A stretch of DNA of 64,000 nucleotides, from NCBI RefSeq assembly GCF_963675585.1, contig NZ_OY776414.1, forward strand, positions 3,327,001 through 3,391,000, given 5' to 3'. Of the stretch, positions 56,949-64,000 are shown in pieces (the stretch's first letter is position 1; each line of letters opens with the position of its first letter). This DNA is from an uncultured Draconibacterium sp. (GTDB lineage: Bacteria > Bacteroidota > Bacteroidia > Bacteroidales > Prolixibacteraceae). Both the position numbers and the translations under genes were made by a program. The notes beneath the pieces are model-generated. The model worked only from the letters and a program-made list of their open reading frames with translations, did no database searches and was not told the DNA's origin.

Positions 56949-58046
56949 TTACGCAATCCAGAAATATGAAGGCATAAAGTAATCGTTGTTGTTAATTAAG
57001 CCTTTACCACCTGGTACATTCTGCATATTTAAACTGTCTTCCATTACTATTGCGTCTGCATCCCCTTTTCCAATCGAGTAGGCTGCAACTTCAGCATTCT
57101 TTTTATCTCCCCCGATAATTACAGGTACCTTAATCCATTTTTTGATGCTTCGGGTCAAGTTAAAAAAGGGCTTGTGATACACCTCATCAAAATACCAGTT
57201 GGTAGTACCACTTTGCGAAGAGGTCAAACTAAAAGCATCGTATCCCGCCTTTTCCAGTCTTCTGAAGTCTTCCAGAAACTCATTATAGCTTAACTCCGGT
57301 TCGTAAAACTGCTCTTCGCTTAACTGGCTTTCGAAATAATTAATCAGGTAGTGGCTAAGATTAACATTCAAGGTAACCGGAAAATCTTTGCCACACATTT
57401 CCTTTATCGGTCCGATTACTTTTAATGCAATCCGAAACTGAATAAGTATATCGTCCACCGAATCGTTCATTAAGGTATAATCGTTTACAAAACCTGTTTC
57501 TTTGTTTCTGTTACCGGCCACGTTGATCTGAACACCATGGTAGCCTAAAATTTGAGCCATTTTTGCCGAACTGATAAAATGATCAATTAGCTTTTGATCG
57601 CTGTCATTTTCCATACGTACAAGCTCGGTATCCAGGAAATGCTTTCCAATAATAGTTTTGTTCTCTTTCCGTCTTTCCATTGCAATAAGAGGCAACGAAT
57701 TATTCACTCCGGGATACAAGCCGGCAAATATTTTTGTCCCACATTTGCTAACCCGCGATACCATTCGTTTTAATCGTGAAACGGTATTTAAACGGTTAAG
57801 TCCGCTTTTTGCCCACACTTCAGACTTTTTATTCAAAATTGCCGAACCAGCCACCTGTGCTCCTGCTATAATCATTCCTATTCCATTTTCGGCCTGGCGA
57901 ATGTATCCGTCAATGGTCTCTTTGGTAAAAACATGTGCAGTGTTTATTGCTGCTGTTCCCTCTCCCGACCTGATAATGCAACGGTTTTTTACTTCACAAT
58001 TATTTATCATAAACGGAGAACTCAATTGTTGATTAATGCTATTCAT
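56949..58046 (-). CDS. Divergent old-yellow-enzyme-family flavin oxidoreductase
   Basis: 365 residues on the FMN-binding TIM-barrel pattern: IGMIIAGAQVAG, YHGVQINVAGNR, FPVTLNVNLSHY, KAGYDAFSLTSS and PVIIGGDKKNAEVAAY with GKGDADAIVMEDS. The usual catalytic pair IHxAHG is replaced by INVAGN, so the two His are absent. The opening segment reads NRCIIRSGEGTAAI instead of the normal NRIVMAPM. Its chemistry may therefore differ from that of ene reductases. A TACATTTG box (58080-58073) lies just upstream. It is divergent from an AraC regulator. Confidence 0.75.
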   Translation of the reverse strand: MNSINQQLSSPFMINNCEVKNRCIIRSGEGTAAINTAHVFTKETIDGYIRQAENGIGMIIAGAQVAGSAILNKKSEVWAKSGLNRLNTVSRLKRMVSRVSKCGTKIFAGLYPGVNNSLPLIAMERRKENKTIIGKHFLDTELVRMENDSDQKLIDHFISSAKMAQILGYHGVQINVAGNRNKETGFVNDYTLMNDSVDDILIQFRIALKVIGPIKEMCGKDFPVTLNVNLSHYLINYFESQLSEEQFYEPELSYNEFLEDFRRLEKAGYDAFSLTSSQSGTTNWYFDEVYHKPFFNLTRSIKKWIKVPVIIGGDKKNAEVAAYSIGKGDADAIVMEDSLNMQNVPGGKGLINNNDYFMPSYFWIA

Positions 58047-58253
58047 ATTTGTTTAATTTATTATTACGAGGACAAATGTATTGCAATGCCGATCATCCTT
58101 TTATCCCGAACTGGTCAAGTCCTCACCCATTCAGGCCAATACATTTATTTTGCATTTGTGAGGTACAACGAGTGTAATAAAAAAGGGCAGTTTTAACATG
58201 TCGCCTTACAGGCCTGTCGTAATCTCCAAAAGTTCAAAACATAATGTTTAAAC

Positions 58254-58284
58254 TTGGCAACAAAAAAGTTTTGCTGTACATTTA
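58254..58284 (+). promoter_or_regulatory. Promoter for the AraC-type gene
   Basis: TTG (58254-58256), a 20-bp spacer, TACATTTA (58277-58284); one mismatch to the consensus. It lies 22 bp before the start codon. Confidence 0.6.
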
Positions 58285-58305
58285 GTCTCCAATCAGATAG
58301 GCACA

Positions 58306-59292
58306 ATGGATACACAAGAAATTACAACATTAAAGGTAAAAGAAGGCTCAACCAGCAATTATTTTGAGGCACTTTTGAACTGTTTTGGTGGCGAGGTTTT
58401 GGGAAATAGTTATTCCATAAACCAGGGCAGGCTAAAAATTAGAATGACCGCTTATCCAATTATACCCGGTTTTGAAATTGCTACAACCTTTGCTCAACAT
58501 AAGAACGCAGTATTTATCGAAAGAGAATCGGATAATAATCCAGATCAAATATACATTAACGTAATTAAAGAGGGCACATTTACACGTGATTACAACAACC
58601 AGGAAACCCTGGCGGAAGCCGGATCGACCAAAGGTGTTTTTATATACAACGGTTTATTTACTATGAACATTAAACACCCGCCAAACACCACGCTCGAAAC
58701 CGTAAATTACACCCTCACCAAAGAAGCCTTGTTAAAGTTCCTTCCTGAGGCCGAAGGAATTTACGATTCGTTGTTTGGCAACCAGGATCCTGTTGCTTAC
58801 CACACCAAATTACCTTTGGAACTGGATGCTTTGGTTGAGGATATTTTTCATTTTAAAAAACGCGATTTTGGGAAAACACCACTGGTTGTGGCCCGGAGCC
58901 TGGAGTTGTTTACATTATTAATGAAAAATGTAAAAAAGCTGGTTGACAAAGACGAATTGAATGGATTACACGTTGATGATTACCGACGTTTATTAAAGAT
59001 AAAAGACCAGTTATTATCCAGTTTCGAGCAACGAATTGTGGTTGAGGATTTGGCCAGCGAATTTGGAATTAGCGTATCGAAACTCAAACGCGACTTTAAA
59101 GCCCTTTTCGATACATCGGTGTATCAGTTTTATACCCATGCTAAAATGGACGAGGCCTACCGACGTTTACAAACGGGGAATTTTTCGGTAATGGAAGTTG
59201 GGTATGATTTAGGCTACCAAAACTTATCGAAGTTTTCGCAAATGTTTAAAAAAGTAAAGGGAATTAATCCGAAGGATGTTTTGCCGGTGTAA
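58306..59292 (+). CDS. AraC-family transcriptional regulator
   Basis: 328 residues. The C-terminal ~100 residues are the two-helix-turn-helix AraC domain: IVVEDLASEFGISVSKLKRD, then MEVGYDLGYQNLSKFSQMF and KKVKGINPKDVL. The N-terminal ~220 residues are not recognised; they have no membrane segment and may form a cupin-like ligand pocket. Divergence from the oxidoreductase at 56949-58046, with 259 bp between, suggests it may control that gene. Confidence 0.9.
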   Translation: MDTQEITTLKVKEGSTSNYFEALLNCFGGEVLGNSYSINQGRLKIRMTAYPIIPGFEIATTFAQHKNAVFIERESDNNPDQIYINVIKEGTFTRDYNNQETLAEAGSTKGVFIYNGLFTMNIKHPPNTTLETVNYTLTKEALLKFLPEAEGIYDSLFGNQDPVAYHTKLPLELDALVEDIFHFKKRDFGKTPLVVARSLELFTLLMKNVKKLVDKDELNGLHVDDYRRLLKIKDQLLSSFEQRIVVEDLASEFGISVSKLKRDFKALFDTSVYQFYTHAKMDEAYRRLQTGNFSVMEVGYDLGYQNLSKFSQMFKKVKGINPKDVLPV

Positions 59293-59309
59293 TAAATACC
59301 AGATAATAT

Positions 59310-60695
59310 TTACCCCTGAACCGATACAGAACGTGTGTATTTTTTTACCATTTTGGTCAGTTCATCTTTAATAATAGGCTTTTTAAGATAGTCGGTAGCT
59401 CCAACATCAATAAACTTTTGTCGGTCGCCTTCCAGGCCAAAAGCGGTTTGAGCAATAATTGGCACTTCGGTATTTATTTTCCTGATTTCTTTTATTGCTT
59501 TGTCTCCGGTCATAACCGGAAGCGAAATATCCATTAAAATCAAACTCGTATCCGGATTGTTTTTAAACAGCTCGATGGCCTCTTTGCCGTTTCGTGCAAA
59601 AATTAAGTTGGTGGTAAGTTTTTGCAGCAATAATTTTAAAAGTTGCTCCGATGTTGGATCATCTTCAACAACCATTACTTTAAAAGTATCTACCTTTTCT
59701 TTCACTTCATCAGTTTTTGGCCTTACAGTTGCGGAAGATGCTACCTGTTCGGCATTTAAATAAGGAAGGGTAAAATAAAACACTGATCCACTGCCTTTTG
59801 TACTTTCAACCCAAATTTTTCCGTGTAATAATTCAACGTAAGCTTTACTTATCGCCAATCCAAGCCCGGTACCTTCCAGTGCATTTTTTTCAACTTCTTT
59901 GCTCCGTGTAAAACGATCGAAAACCGAATTAACTTCCTGGCTCGGAATACCAATACCGGTATCGCTCACATAAAACTTCAGTTCAGGTGAACCAAATCCA
60001 TTTGTTAAGGTATATCCAAACTCGATGATACCTGCTTTTGTGTATTTAATTGCATTTTTAACCAGGTTTGTGAGTATGGCATACAATTTACCCGAGTCGG
60101 TATAAGTAGATGCAAACTCTTCAGCGAGTCCTTTATTTAATAAAAAGCTGAGTTGCTTCTCTTCGGCTTCCTGTTTAAAGAAAAGGTATAAGTGATCCAG
60201 TTGTTCATTTATATTTACCCGGGTAATATTTGGCGAAATAATATTGGCTTCTATTCGCGAAATATCAACTATATCGTTAATTATATCCAACAACCGATTT
60301 CCACTCTTCTCAATAATTTCAATGTATTCCTTCTGTTGTTCTCCGGATAAAATATTATTTTTCAGAATATCAGCGAATCCAAGAATCCCATTCATTGGAG
60401 TTCGAATTTCGTGGCTCATATTGGCCAGAAATGCCATTTTTAAACGATCACTTTCTTCTGCTTTTTGTTTGGCGATTTCCAGCTCTGCATTCAACTTTTT
60501 AATGTGTTCATTTTCTTTATCTGTTTCTTCTTTTACAGCTAAATCATCAATCATCATATTAACGCCCATTGCCAAAGCATCAATTTGGTCGTATTTATCC
60601 GACATTGGAGCCTGCACCGAATTGTCGCCACGGGCTACTTTCATAACCACATCAATTATCGACTGAATTCGTTTGCTATCATTTTCGCTTAACAT
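59310..60695 (-). CDS. Hybrid sensor histidine kinase
   Basis: 461 residues, cytoplasmic. A short HAMP-like or coiled-coil N-terminus covers about 1-85. HisKA follows with His95 in ANMSHEIRTPMNG. HATPase_c has VKNAIKYT, DTGIGIP and GTGLGLAISKAY. The C-terminal receiver is VMVVEDDPTSEQLL, LILMDISLPVMTG and DYLKKPI. A separate input domain is missing, so the input may come from the upstream STAS-like protein (60711-61094), 15 bp before this gene. The output is a phosphorelay of unknown target. Confidence 0.9.
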   Translation of the reverse strand: MLSENDSKRIQSIIDVVMKVARGDNSVQAPMSDKYDQIDALAMGVNMMIDDLAVKEETDKENEHIKKLNAELEIAKQKAEESDRLKMAFLANMSHEIRTPMNGILGFADILKNNILSGEQQKEYIEIIEKSGNRLLDIINDIVDISRIEANIISPNITRVNINEQLDHLYLFFKQEAEEKQLSFLLNKGLAEEFASTYTDSGKLYAILTNLVKNAIKYTKAGIIEFGYTLTNGFGSPELKFYVSDTGIGIPSQEVNSVFDRFTRSKEVEKNALEGTGLGLAISKAYVELLHGKIWVESTKGSGSVFYFTLPYLNAEQVASSATVRPKTDEVKEKVDTFKVMVVEDDPTSEQLLKLLLQKLTTNLIFARNGKEAIELFKNNPDTSLILMDISLPVMTGDKAIKEIRKINTEVPIIAQTAFGLEGDRQKFIDVGATDYLKKPIIKDELTKMVKKYTRSVSVQG

Positions 60696-60710
60696 ACTTC
60701 CGTTTTGTTA

Positions 60711-61094
60711 CTATTCATTCAACCAATTCACCGCATCTTTCTCGCTGTTAAAAAAACGCAGGTTGTTTCCTTTGTGTGTTCCTATCACAAAATTGGCAAT
60801 CACTTGTGCAACCGGATTCATTCCAAAAGTGGCAACCTTGTTGGTTTTTTCGTGACCACTTAATTCTATCCAAATTTCCCTGGCCCCCGGTTCATTTTTC
60901 CCACACTTATTAATATCTATCAGATAGTTGTATTTACTCTCCGTTTTTGAACTCAGTTTTAAACACAATTTTTTCATTTCCAATGCCATTTCCAACGTTT
61001 GAATTCCGGTAACAATTACTTGTATTGTGGAGTCATTACGATAGAAAACGGTATCACCGCCGATCTGAAATTCAGCTCTTTCTGAATTTTCCAT
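60711..61094 (-). CDS. STAS/SpoIIAA-like small protein
   Basis: 127 residues, soluble, alternating alpha/beta. The text NSERAEFQIGGDTVFYRNDS, YNYLIDINKCGKNEPGAREIW and FVIGTHKGNNLRFFNSEKDA resembles SpoIIAA-like and related STAS-type folds that act as anti-sigma antagonists or kinase partners. I cannot name the exact family. It is the first gene of a two-gene operon with the hybrid kinase and is preceded by the multi-PAS kinase at 61278-63191. Confidence 0.5.
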   Translation of the reverse strand: MENSERAEFQIGGDTVFYRNDSTIQVIVTGIQTLEMALEMKKLCLKLSSKTESKYNYLIDINKCGKNEPGAREIWIELSGHEKTNKVATFGMNPVAQVIANFVIGTHKGNNLRFFNSEKDAVNWLNE

Positions 61095-61277
61095 TTCTTA
61101 TAAAATCAAATTTAATTTATTCGCTTCCCTCTCGAATAACTACAAAAATAAACATATAAATGAATTATACAACTGACATATTTTAGGGGCAAAATACACT
61201 GAGAACGAACAAAAACGAACACTTCTGTTATAATTATATTTTATAATTCGAAGTGTAGGGAAAAGGTATAGTAGCAA

Positions 61278-63191
61278 TTATGGTACAGGCAGAGTAAATA
61301 TAAATTGGCTGCCTAACCCAGGTTGACTTTCAACCCAAATCTTTCCTCCAAGTTTTTCAACAAATTCTTTACAAAGTATTAATCCTAATCCTGAGCCCTT
61401 TTCATTTGCCGTACCAACAGATTGAGTTTCTGAATTTATTGTAAAAAGTTGATTGAGTTTATCTTCTGGTATACCAACACCATTATCGCGTACTGAAATT
61501 TCAACTGCGTTTAGTTTTTTAATTGCAATCAAATCAATTCTACCTCCCGGGTTGGTAAATTTAATTGCATTTGAAATTAGGTTTCGAAATATTAGCCTAA
61601 CCATGTTTTCATCAGCACAAATTACTGCTTCTTCCGATTGAAGAATATTCAATGAAATGTCCTTAACAACAGCTTGTGCCTTTAAGTTTTCTTTTACTTT
61701 ATTTAAAAGCCTTGACATAACAATTTTCTCAGGTTTATTTTCGAGTTTGCCCGTTTGTGATTTCGACCAGTTTAATAAGTTATCGAGCAATGTAAGAGAG
61801 CTTTTGGCAGCCGAATTTATTAATTCTATAAATTTATTGGATTGAGTACTATCAAGCTCTATTTCGTTATCATTTAACAGGTCAGATAGCGAGACGATAT
61901 TTGAAAAAGGGCTTCTCAGGTCATGGGCGATAATTGAAAACAACTTGTCTTTTGTATCATTTAATTCTTTTAATTGAATATCAGTCTCTTTTAAAGCTTT
62001 TTCAGCCATATAACGTTTAGTGACATCCTGAATCAAAACAATGTAATACCATGGTTTACCATCCTCATTTCGCACAATACTTATAGTCAGTTCTCCACGT
62101 ATAACAGTTTTATTTTTATTCAAATAGCGTTTCTGTACCAATGCATATTGAATTTCTCCCCTGGCAATACTTTTAATTTCAGTCATGCCAATTTTTCTAT
62201 CTTCGGGGTGGGTAATATCAGCAACTGTTTTCTCAATTAACTCACTTTCGTTATATCCTATTAATGTGCAGAATGCTTCGTTACATTCGATAAAACGCAT
62301 ATCTAAACCTACCATTGCCATTGCTGCGTGCGACTGCTTAAATAATCCCCTAAATCGGTCTTCACTTTCTTTTAAGGCAATTTCTGCTTGTTGTTCTTTG
62401 GTTATATCCCAGGCAAGTACCATGAAGCCTATAACTTGATTATTTTTGATATCAGGAACAAAGTTTGATTTAAAAATAGATACTTCGCCTGCTGAATTTT
62501 TATACCTCGTTTCAAAGCTTACAAATTCACCCGACAGGGCTCTTAACATATGTCGATGCGATATTTCAAAAGTATCTTTTGAGATGATATCAACTACATC
62601 ACTACCAATAATTTTGTCTACCTCTATTCCGGAATAATCGGCATACCTTTTATTTACATAGGTATATTTCAAATCAGTATCAATCTGCCCAACTAACGCC
62701 GGTATATTATCCGTTATATTCCGAAGAAGCTCATCAGTATTATGTATATTTCTTTCCTTTTTCTCCAGCTCAGTAATGTCGGAAATACATGTTCTGATTC
62801 CGTTAAACTCACCATTATCATCCAATACTCTTTTGTAATCAATTAGTACATATTCAAGTGATAATTTGCTATTTAAACGGCATTTATGAGGAGCAACATC
62901 ACTGCCCTGCATCACTTTTTTGTAGTTGGACAGGATCTTGTCAATATCATCCTCGTGGATAAAGTCGGTGATTTGAATGAGTCCGTTTATGTAAGCATCT
63001 TTTCGATTTCCAAGTTTTTCTTCCAGGTTCGGGGAGATGTAAACGAGTTTTCCGGTTTTATCGCGATATGTTTCCCAGTAGTTGGAGTTATGCATAAATT
63101 GCTTGTAAAACTCCATTTGCTGATTTAAGCGAAAATTTTCGTGTTCGAGCTCGGTTAACCGATTCTGCAACTCCTGTTTATCTGTTGTCAT
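61278..63191 (-). CDS. Multi-PAS sensor histidine kinase
   Basis: About 637 residues from MTTDKQELQNRL; an upstream in-frame ATG at 63218 adds nine hydrophobic residues. It has at least three PAS/PAC units (about 25-140, 150-270 and 280-395), then HisKA (His in FSIIAHDLRSPFSNIV) and HATPase_c (FRNLISNAIKFT, DNGVGIPED, GSGLGLILCKEF). It is cytosolic, so the PAS domains would sense internal signals, redox state or small ligands. The output partner is not adjacent. Confidence 0.92.
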   Translation of the reverse strand: MTTDKQELQNRLTELEHENFRLNQQMEFYKQFMHNSNYWETYRDKTGKLVYISPNLEEKLGNRKDAYINGLIQITDFIHEDDIDKILSNYKKVMQGSDVAPHKCRLNSKLSLEYVLIDYKRVLDDNGEFNGIRTCISDITELEKKERNIHNTDELLRNITDNIPALVGQIDTDLKYTYVNKRYADYSGIEVDKIIGSDVVDIISKDTFEISHRHMLRALSGEFVSFETRYKNSAGEVSIFKSNFVPDIKNNQVIGFMVLAWDITKEQQAEIALKESEDRFRGLFKQSHAAMAMVGLDMRFIECNEAFCTLIGYNESELIEKTVADITHPEDRKIGMTEIKSIARGEIQYALVQKRYLNKNKTVIRGELTISIVRNEDGKPWYYIVLIQDVTKRYMAEKALKETDIQLKELNDTKDKLFSIIAHDLRSPFSNIVSLSDLLNDNEIELDSTQSNKFIELINSAAKSSLTLLDNLLNWSKSQTGKLENKPEKIVMSRLLNKVKENLKAQAVVKDISLNILQSEEAVICADENMVRLIFRNLISNAIKFTNPGGRIDLIAIKKLNAVEISVRDNGVGIPEDKLNQLFTINSETQSVGTANEKGSGLGLILCKEFVEKLGGKIWVESQPGLGSQFIFTLPVP

Positions 63192-63318
63192 CGCAATATG
63201 TTTATTACAAATTATCACAACCCCTTACCAGTTAAATGTAAGAAATTAAGACCTCTAATTCAAATTTGCAGTAGCTTTTCTTACGGAACAAATGAGCTTG
63301 AAAAATCTTGCATAACAT

Positions 63319-63362
63319 AAAAATGGCTTGAATTAAATGCAAATTTAATTCAAGCCATTTTG
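63319..63362 (-). terminator. Terminator of the alpha-galactosidase gene
   Basis: A perfect 19-bp stem, 63320-63338 with 63343-63361 (core ATGGCTTGAATTAAAT), and a 4-base loop, directly after the GH36 stop at 63388. The minus-strand T-run is ATTTTTATG-like. Confidence 0.85.
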
Positions 63363-63387
63363 TATTTGAGATAATACCTTTTGGTGC

Positions 63388-64000
63388 TTATTTTACTTCA
63401 GTTGCTTCAATAAGCACACTAGTGTTTCTTAAACTAACGTTTGGATTCATCCCCACTTTCATAAGGAAATCACCTGAATACACTTTTTCTGTGTCAATCC
63501 ACGAACGTCTGCCGGGATAAACATTCAATTCTTTTAAGCGGTACTTTTTGTTTGCATCCAATCCGGCAAATACTACAGGGCGCGTAGTTGCTGTTGACAT
63601 ATACCGATTATTTACCAAATAGTTAAACACAATGGCGCGGCTTTTATCGTTGTTTACATACATTAAAGCTGCAATGTCGTTTTCGTAAGGATTTACCAAA
63701 CGATACATGTCTCCGTGCCAAACAAGATCTTTAAACGAATTGTAATTTTTTACCGCGTCCTGAGCAAACTGTTTGTCCTTTTCGTTCAGTTCACCGGCCA
63801 CAATATCAAATCCCAGTTTTCCCATACTAGCAACATCAACACGATATTTTAGAGGCTGTTTTCCCCAGTCGGTTACATGGCAATCGGTTACAATGGCCGG
63901 AAAGAAATACGAGTAATTCCACTGCATATAAATTCGTTCGAGCGGATCGGTATCGTCGCTGGGCCAAAACTCGGTAAAGTATTTAAACAGCTCATAGTCA
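63388..64000 (-). CDS. Alpha-galactosidase, GH36, C-terminal part (cut by window)
   Basis: The reading frame is open from the window edge down to the stop at 63388-63390, about 203 residues. It begins DYELFKYFTEFWPSDDTDPL, followed by ERIYMQWNYSYFFPA and NIVAGELNEKDK-type text. The last segment matches the C-terminal barrel end and beta-sandwich of GH36/melibiase. These enzymes remove terminal alpha-galactose. The catalytic aspartates lie outside the window. The ATG at 63927 is an internal methionine and not the start. Confidence 0.85.
   Translation of the reverse strand, partial: DYELFKYFTEFWPSDDTDPLERIYMQWNYSYFFPAIVTDCHVTDWGKQPLKYRVDVASMGKLGFDIVAGELNEKDKQFAQDAVKNYNSFKDLVWHGDMYRLVNPYENDIAALMYVNNDKSRAIVFNYLVNNRYMSTATTRPVVFAGLDANKKYRLKELNVYPGRRSWIDTEKVYSGDFLMKVGMNPNVSLRNTSVLIEATEVK

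Noticed and set aside
63388-63927. Complete 179-residue protein starting at 63927
   Set aside because: The frame stays open up to the window edge with GH36-like text (FTEFWPSDDTDPLERIY), so the ATG is internal to a truncated gene.

Overview
The window is about 40% GC by eye and carries the hallmarks of a Bacteroidota chromosome. These are promoters of the TTTG-N19/20-TAnnTTTG type, a type IX secretion (T9SS) sorting domain on a giant adhesin, PorT, a TamL-type lipoprotein, LytS/LytTR pairs and a secE-nusG-rplKAJL-rpoBC-DUF3467 cluster with tuf upstream. Gene content (GH3, GH36, DUF6261, an etfBA-acyl-CoA dehydrogenase operon) would fit a marine Marinilabiliales/Prolixibacteraceae-like organism, but I assign that only tentatively.

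Layout. 1-4.6 kb: a LytS-type histidine kinase, a LytTR regulator and a GH3 lipoprotein in one operon. 4.7-12.8 kb: an accessory region. It holds a DUF6261-like gene with a 41-bp tandem repeat upstream, a membrane-protein gene broken by an in-frame TGA, and then single plus-strand genes (membrane protein, kelch protein, 59-aa membrane peptide, PAS histidine kinase). Each of these four is followed within 12-27 bp by a copy of the same ~125-bp hairpin-rich element, like gene cassettes with recombination sites. 12.9-16.6 kb: etfB, etfA and acyl-CoA dehydrogenase on the minus strand, with etfA carrying three single-base insertions. 16.5-17.7 kb: a long intergenic stretch with a candidate small RNA, palindromes and repetitive DNA. 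17.7-32.5 kb: the transcription/translation island, reading on the minus strand from rpsU, xerC and hpf through tRNA-Gly, tRNA-Thr, tuf, a degenerate tRNA-like relic, secE, nusG, ribosomal proteins L11, L1, L10 and L7/L12, rpoB, rpoC and DUF3467.

32.5-44.6 kb: a helix-hairpin-helix protein, a sodium:solute symporter, TamL, an rRNA methyltransferase, PorT, MenG/UbiE, a PurM/PurL-like protein, a glycosyltransferase-LytS-LytTR operon and a nitroreductase. 44.6-50.2 kb: a 1850-residue SprB-like adhesin with a T9SS C-terminal signal and a perfect promoter match. 50.6-59.3 kb: a small Cys-rich lipoprotein-like peptide, GAPDH, an ABC permease, two FKBP isomerases, a DUF3127 protein, YaaA, an unusual old-yellow-enzyme homologue and a divergent AraC regulator. 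59.3-64 kb: a hybrid kinase, an STAS-like protein, a multi-PAS kinase and the 3' end of a GH36 alpha-galactosidase gene cut by the window edge.

The parts that deserve attention are the repeat-bounded single-gene array at 7.2-12.8 kb, the 41-bp repeat next to DUF6261, the broken membrane gene, the etfA frameshifts, the tRNA relic between tuf and secE, and the small-RNA candidate at about 16.95 kb. The statements rest on reading the sequence; no database search was run.
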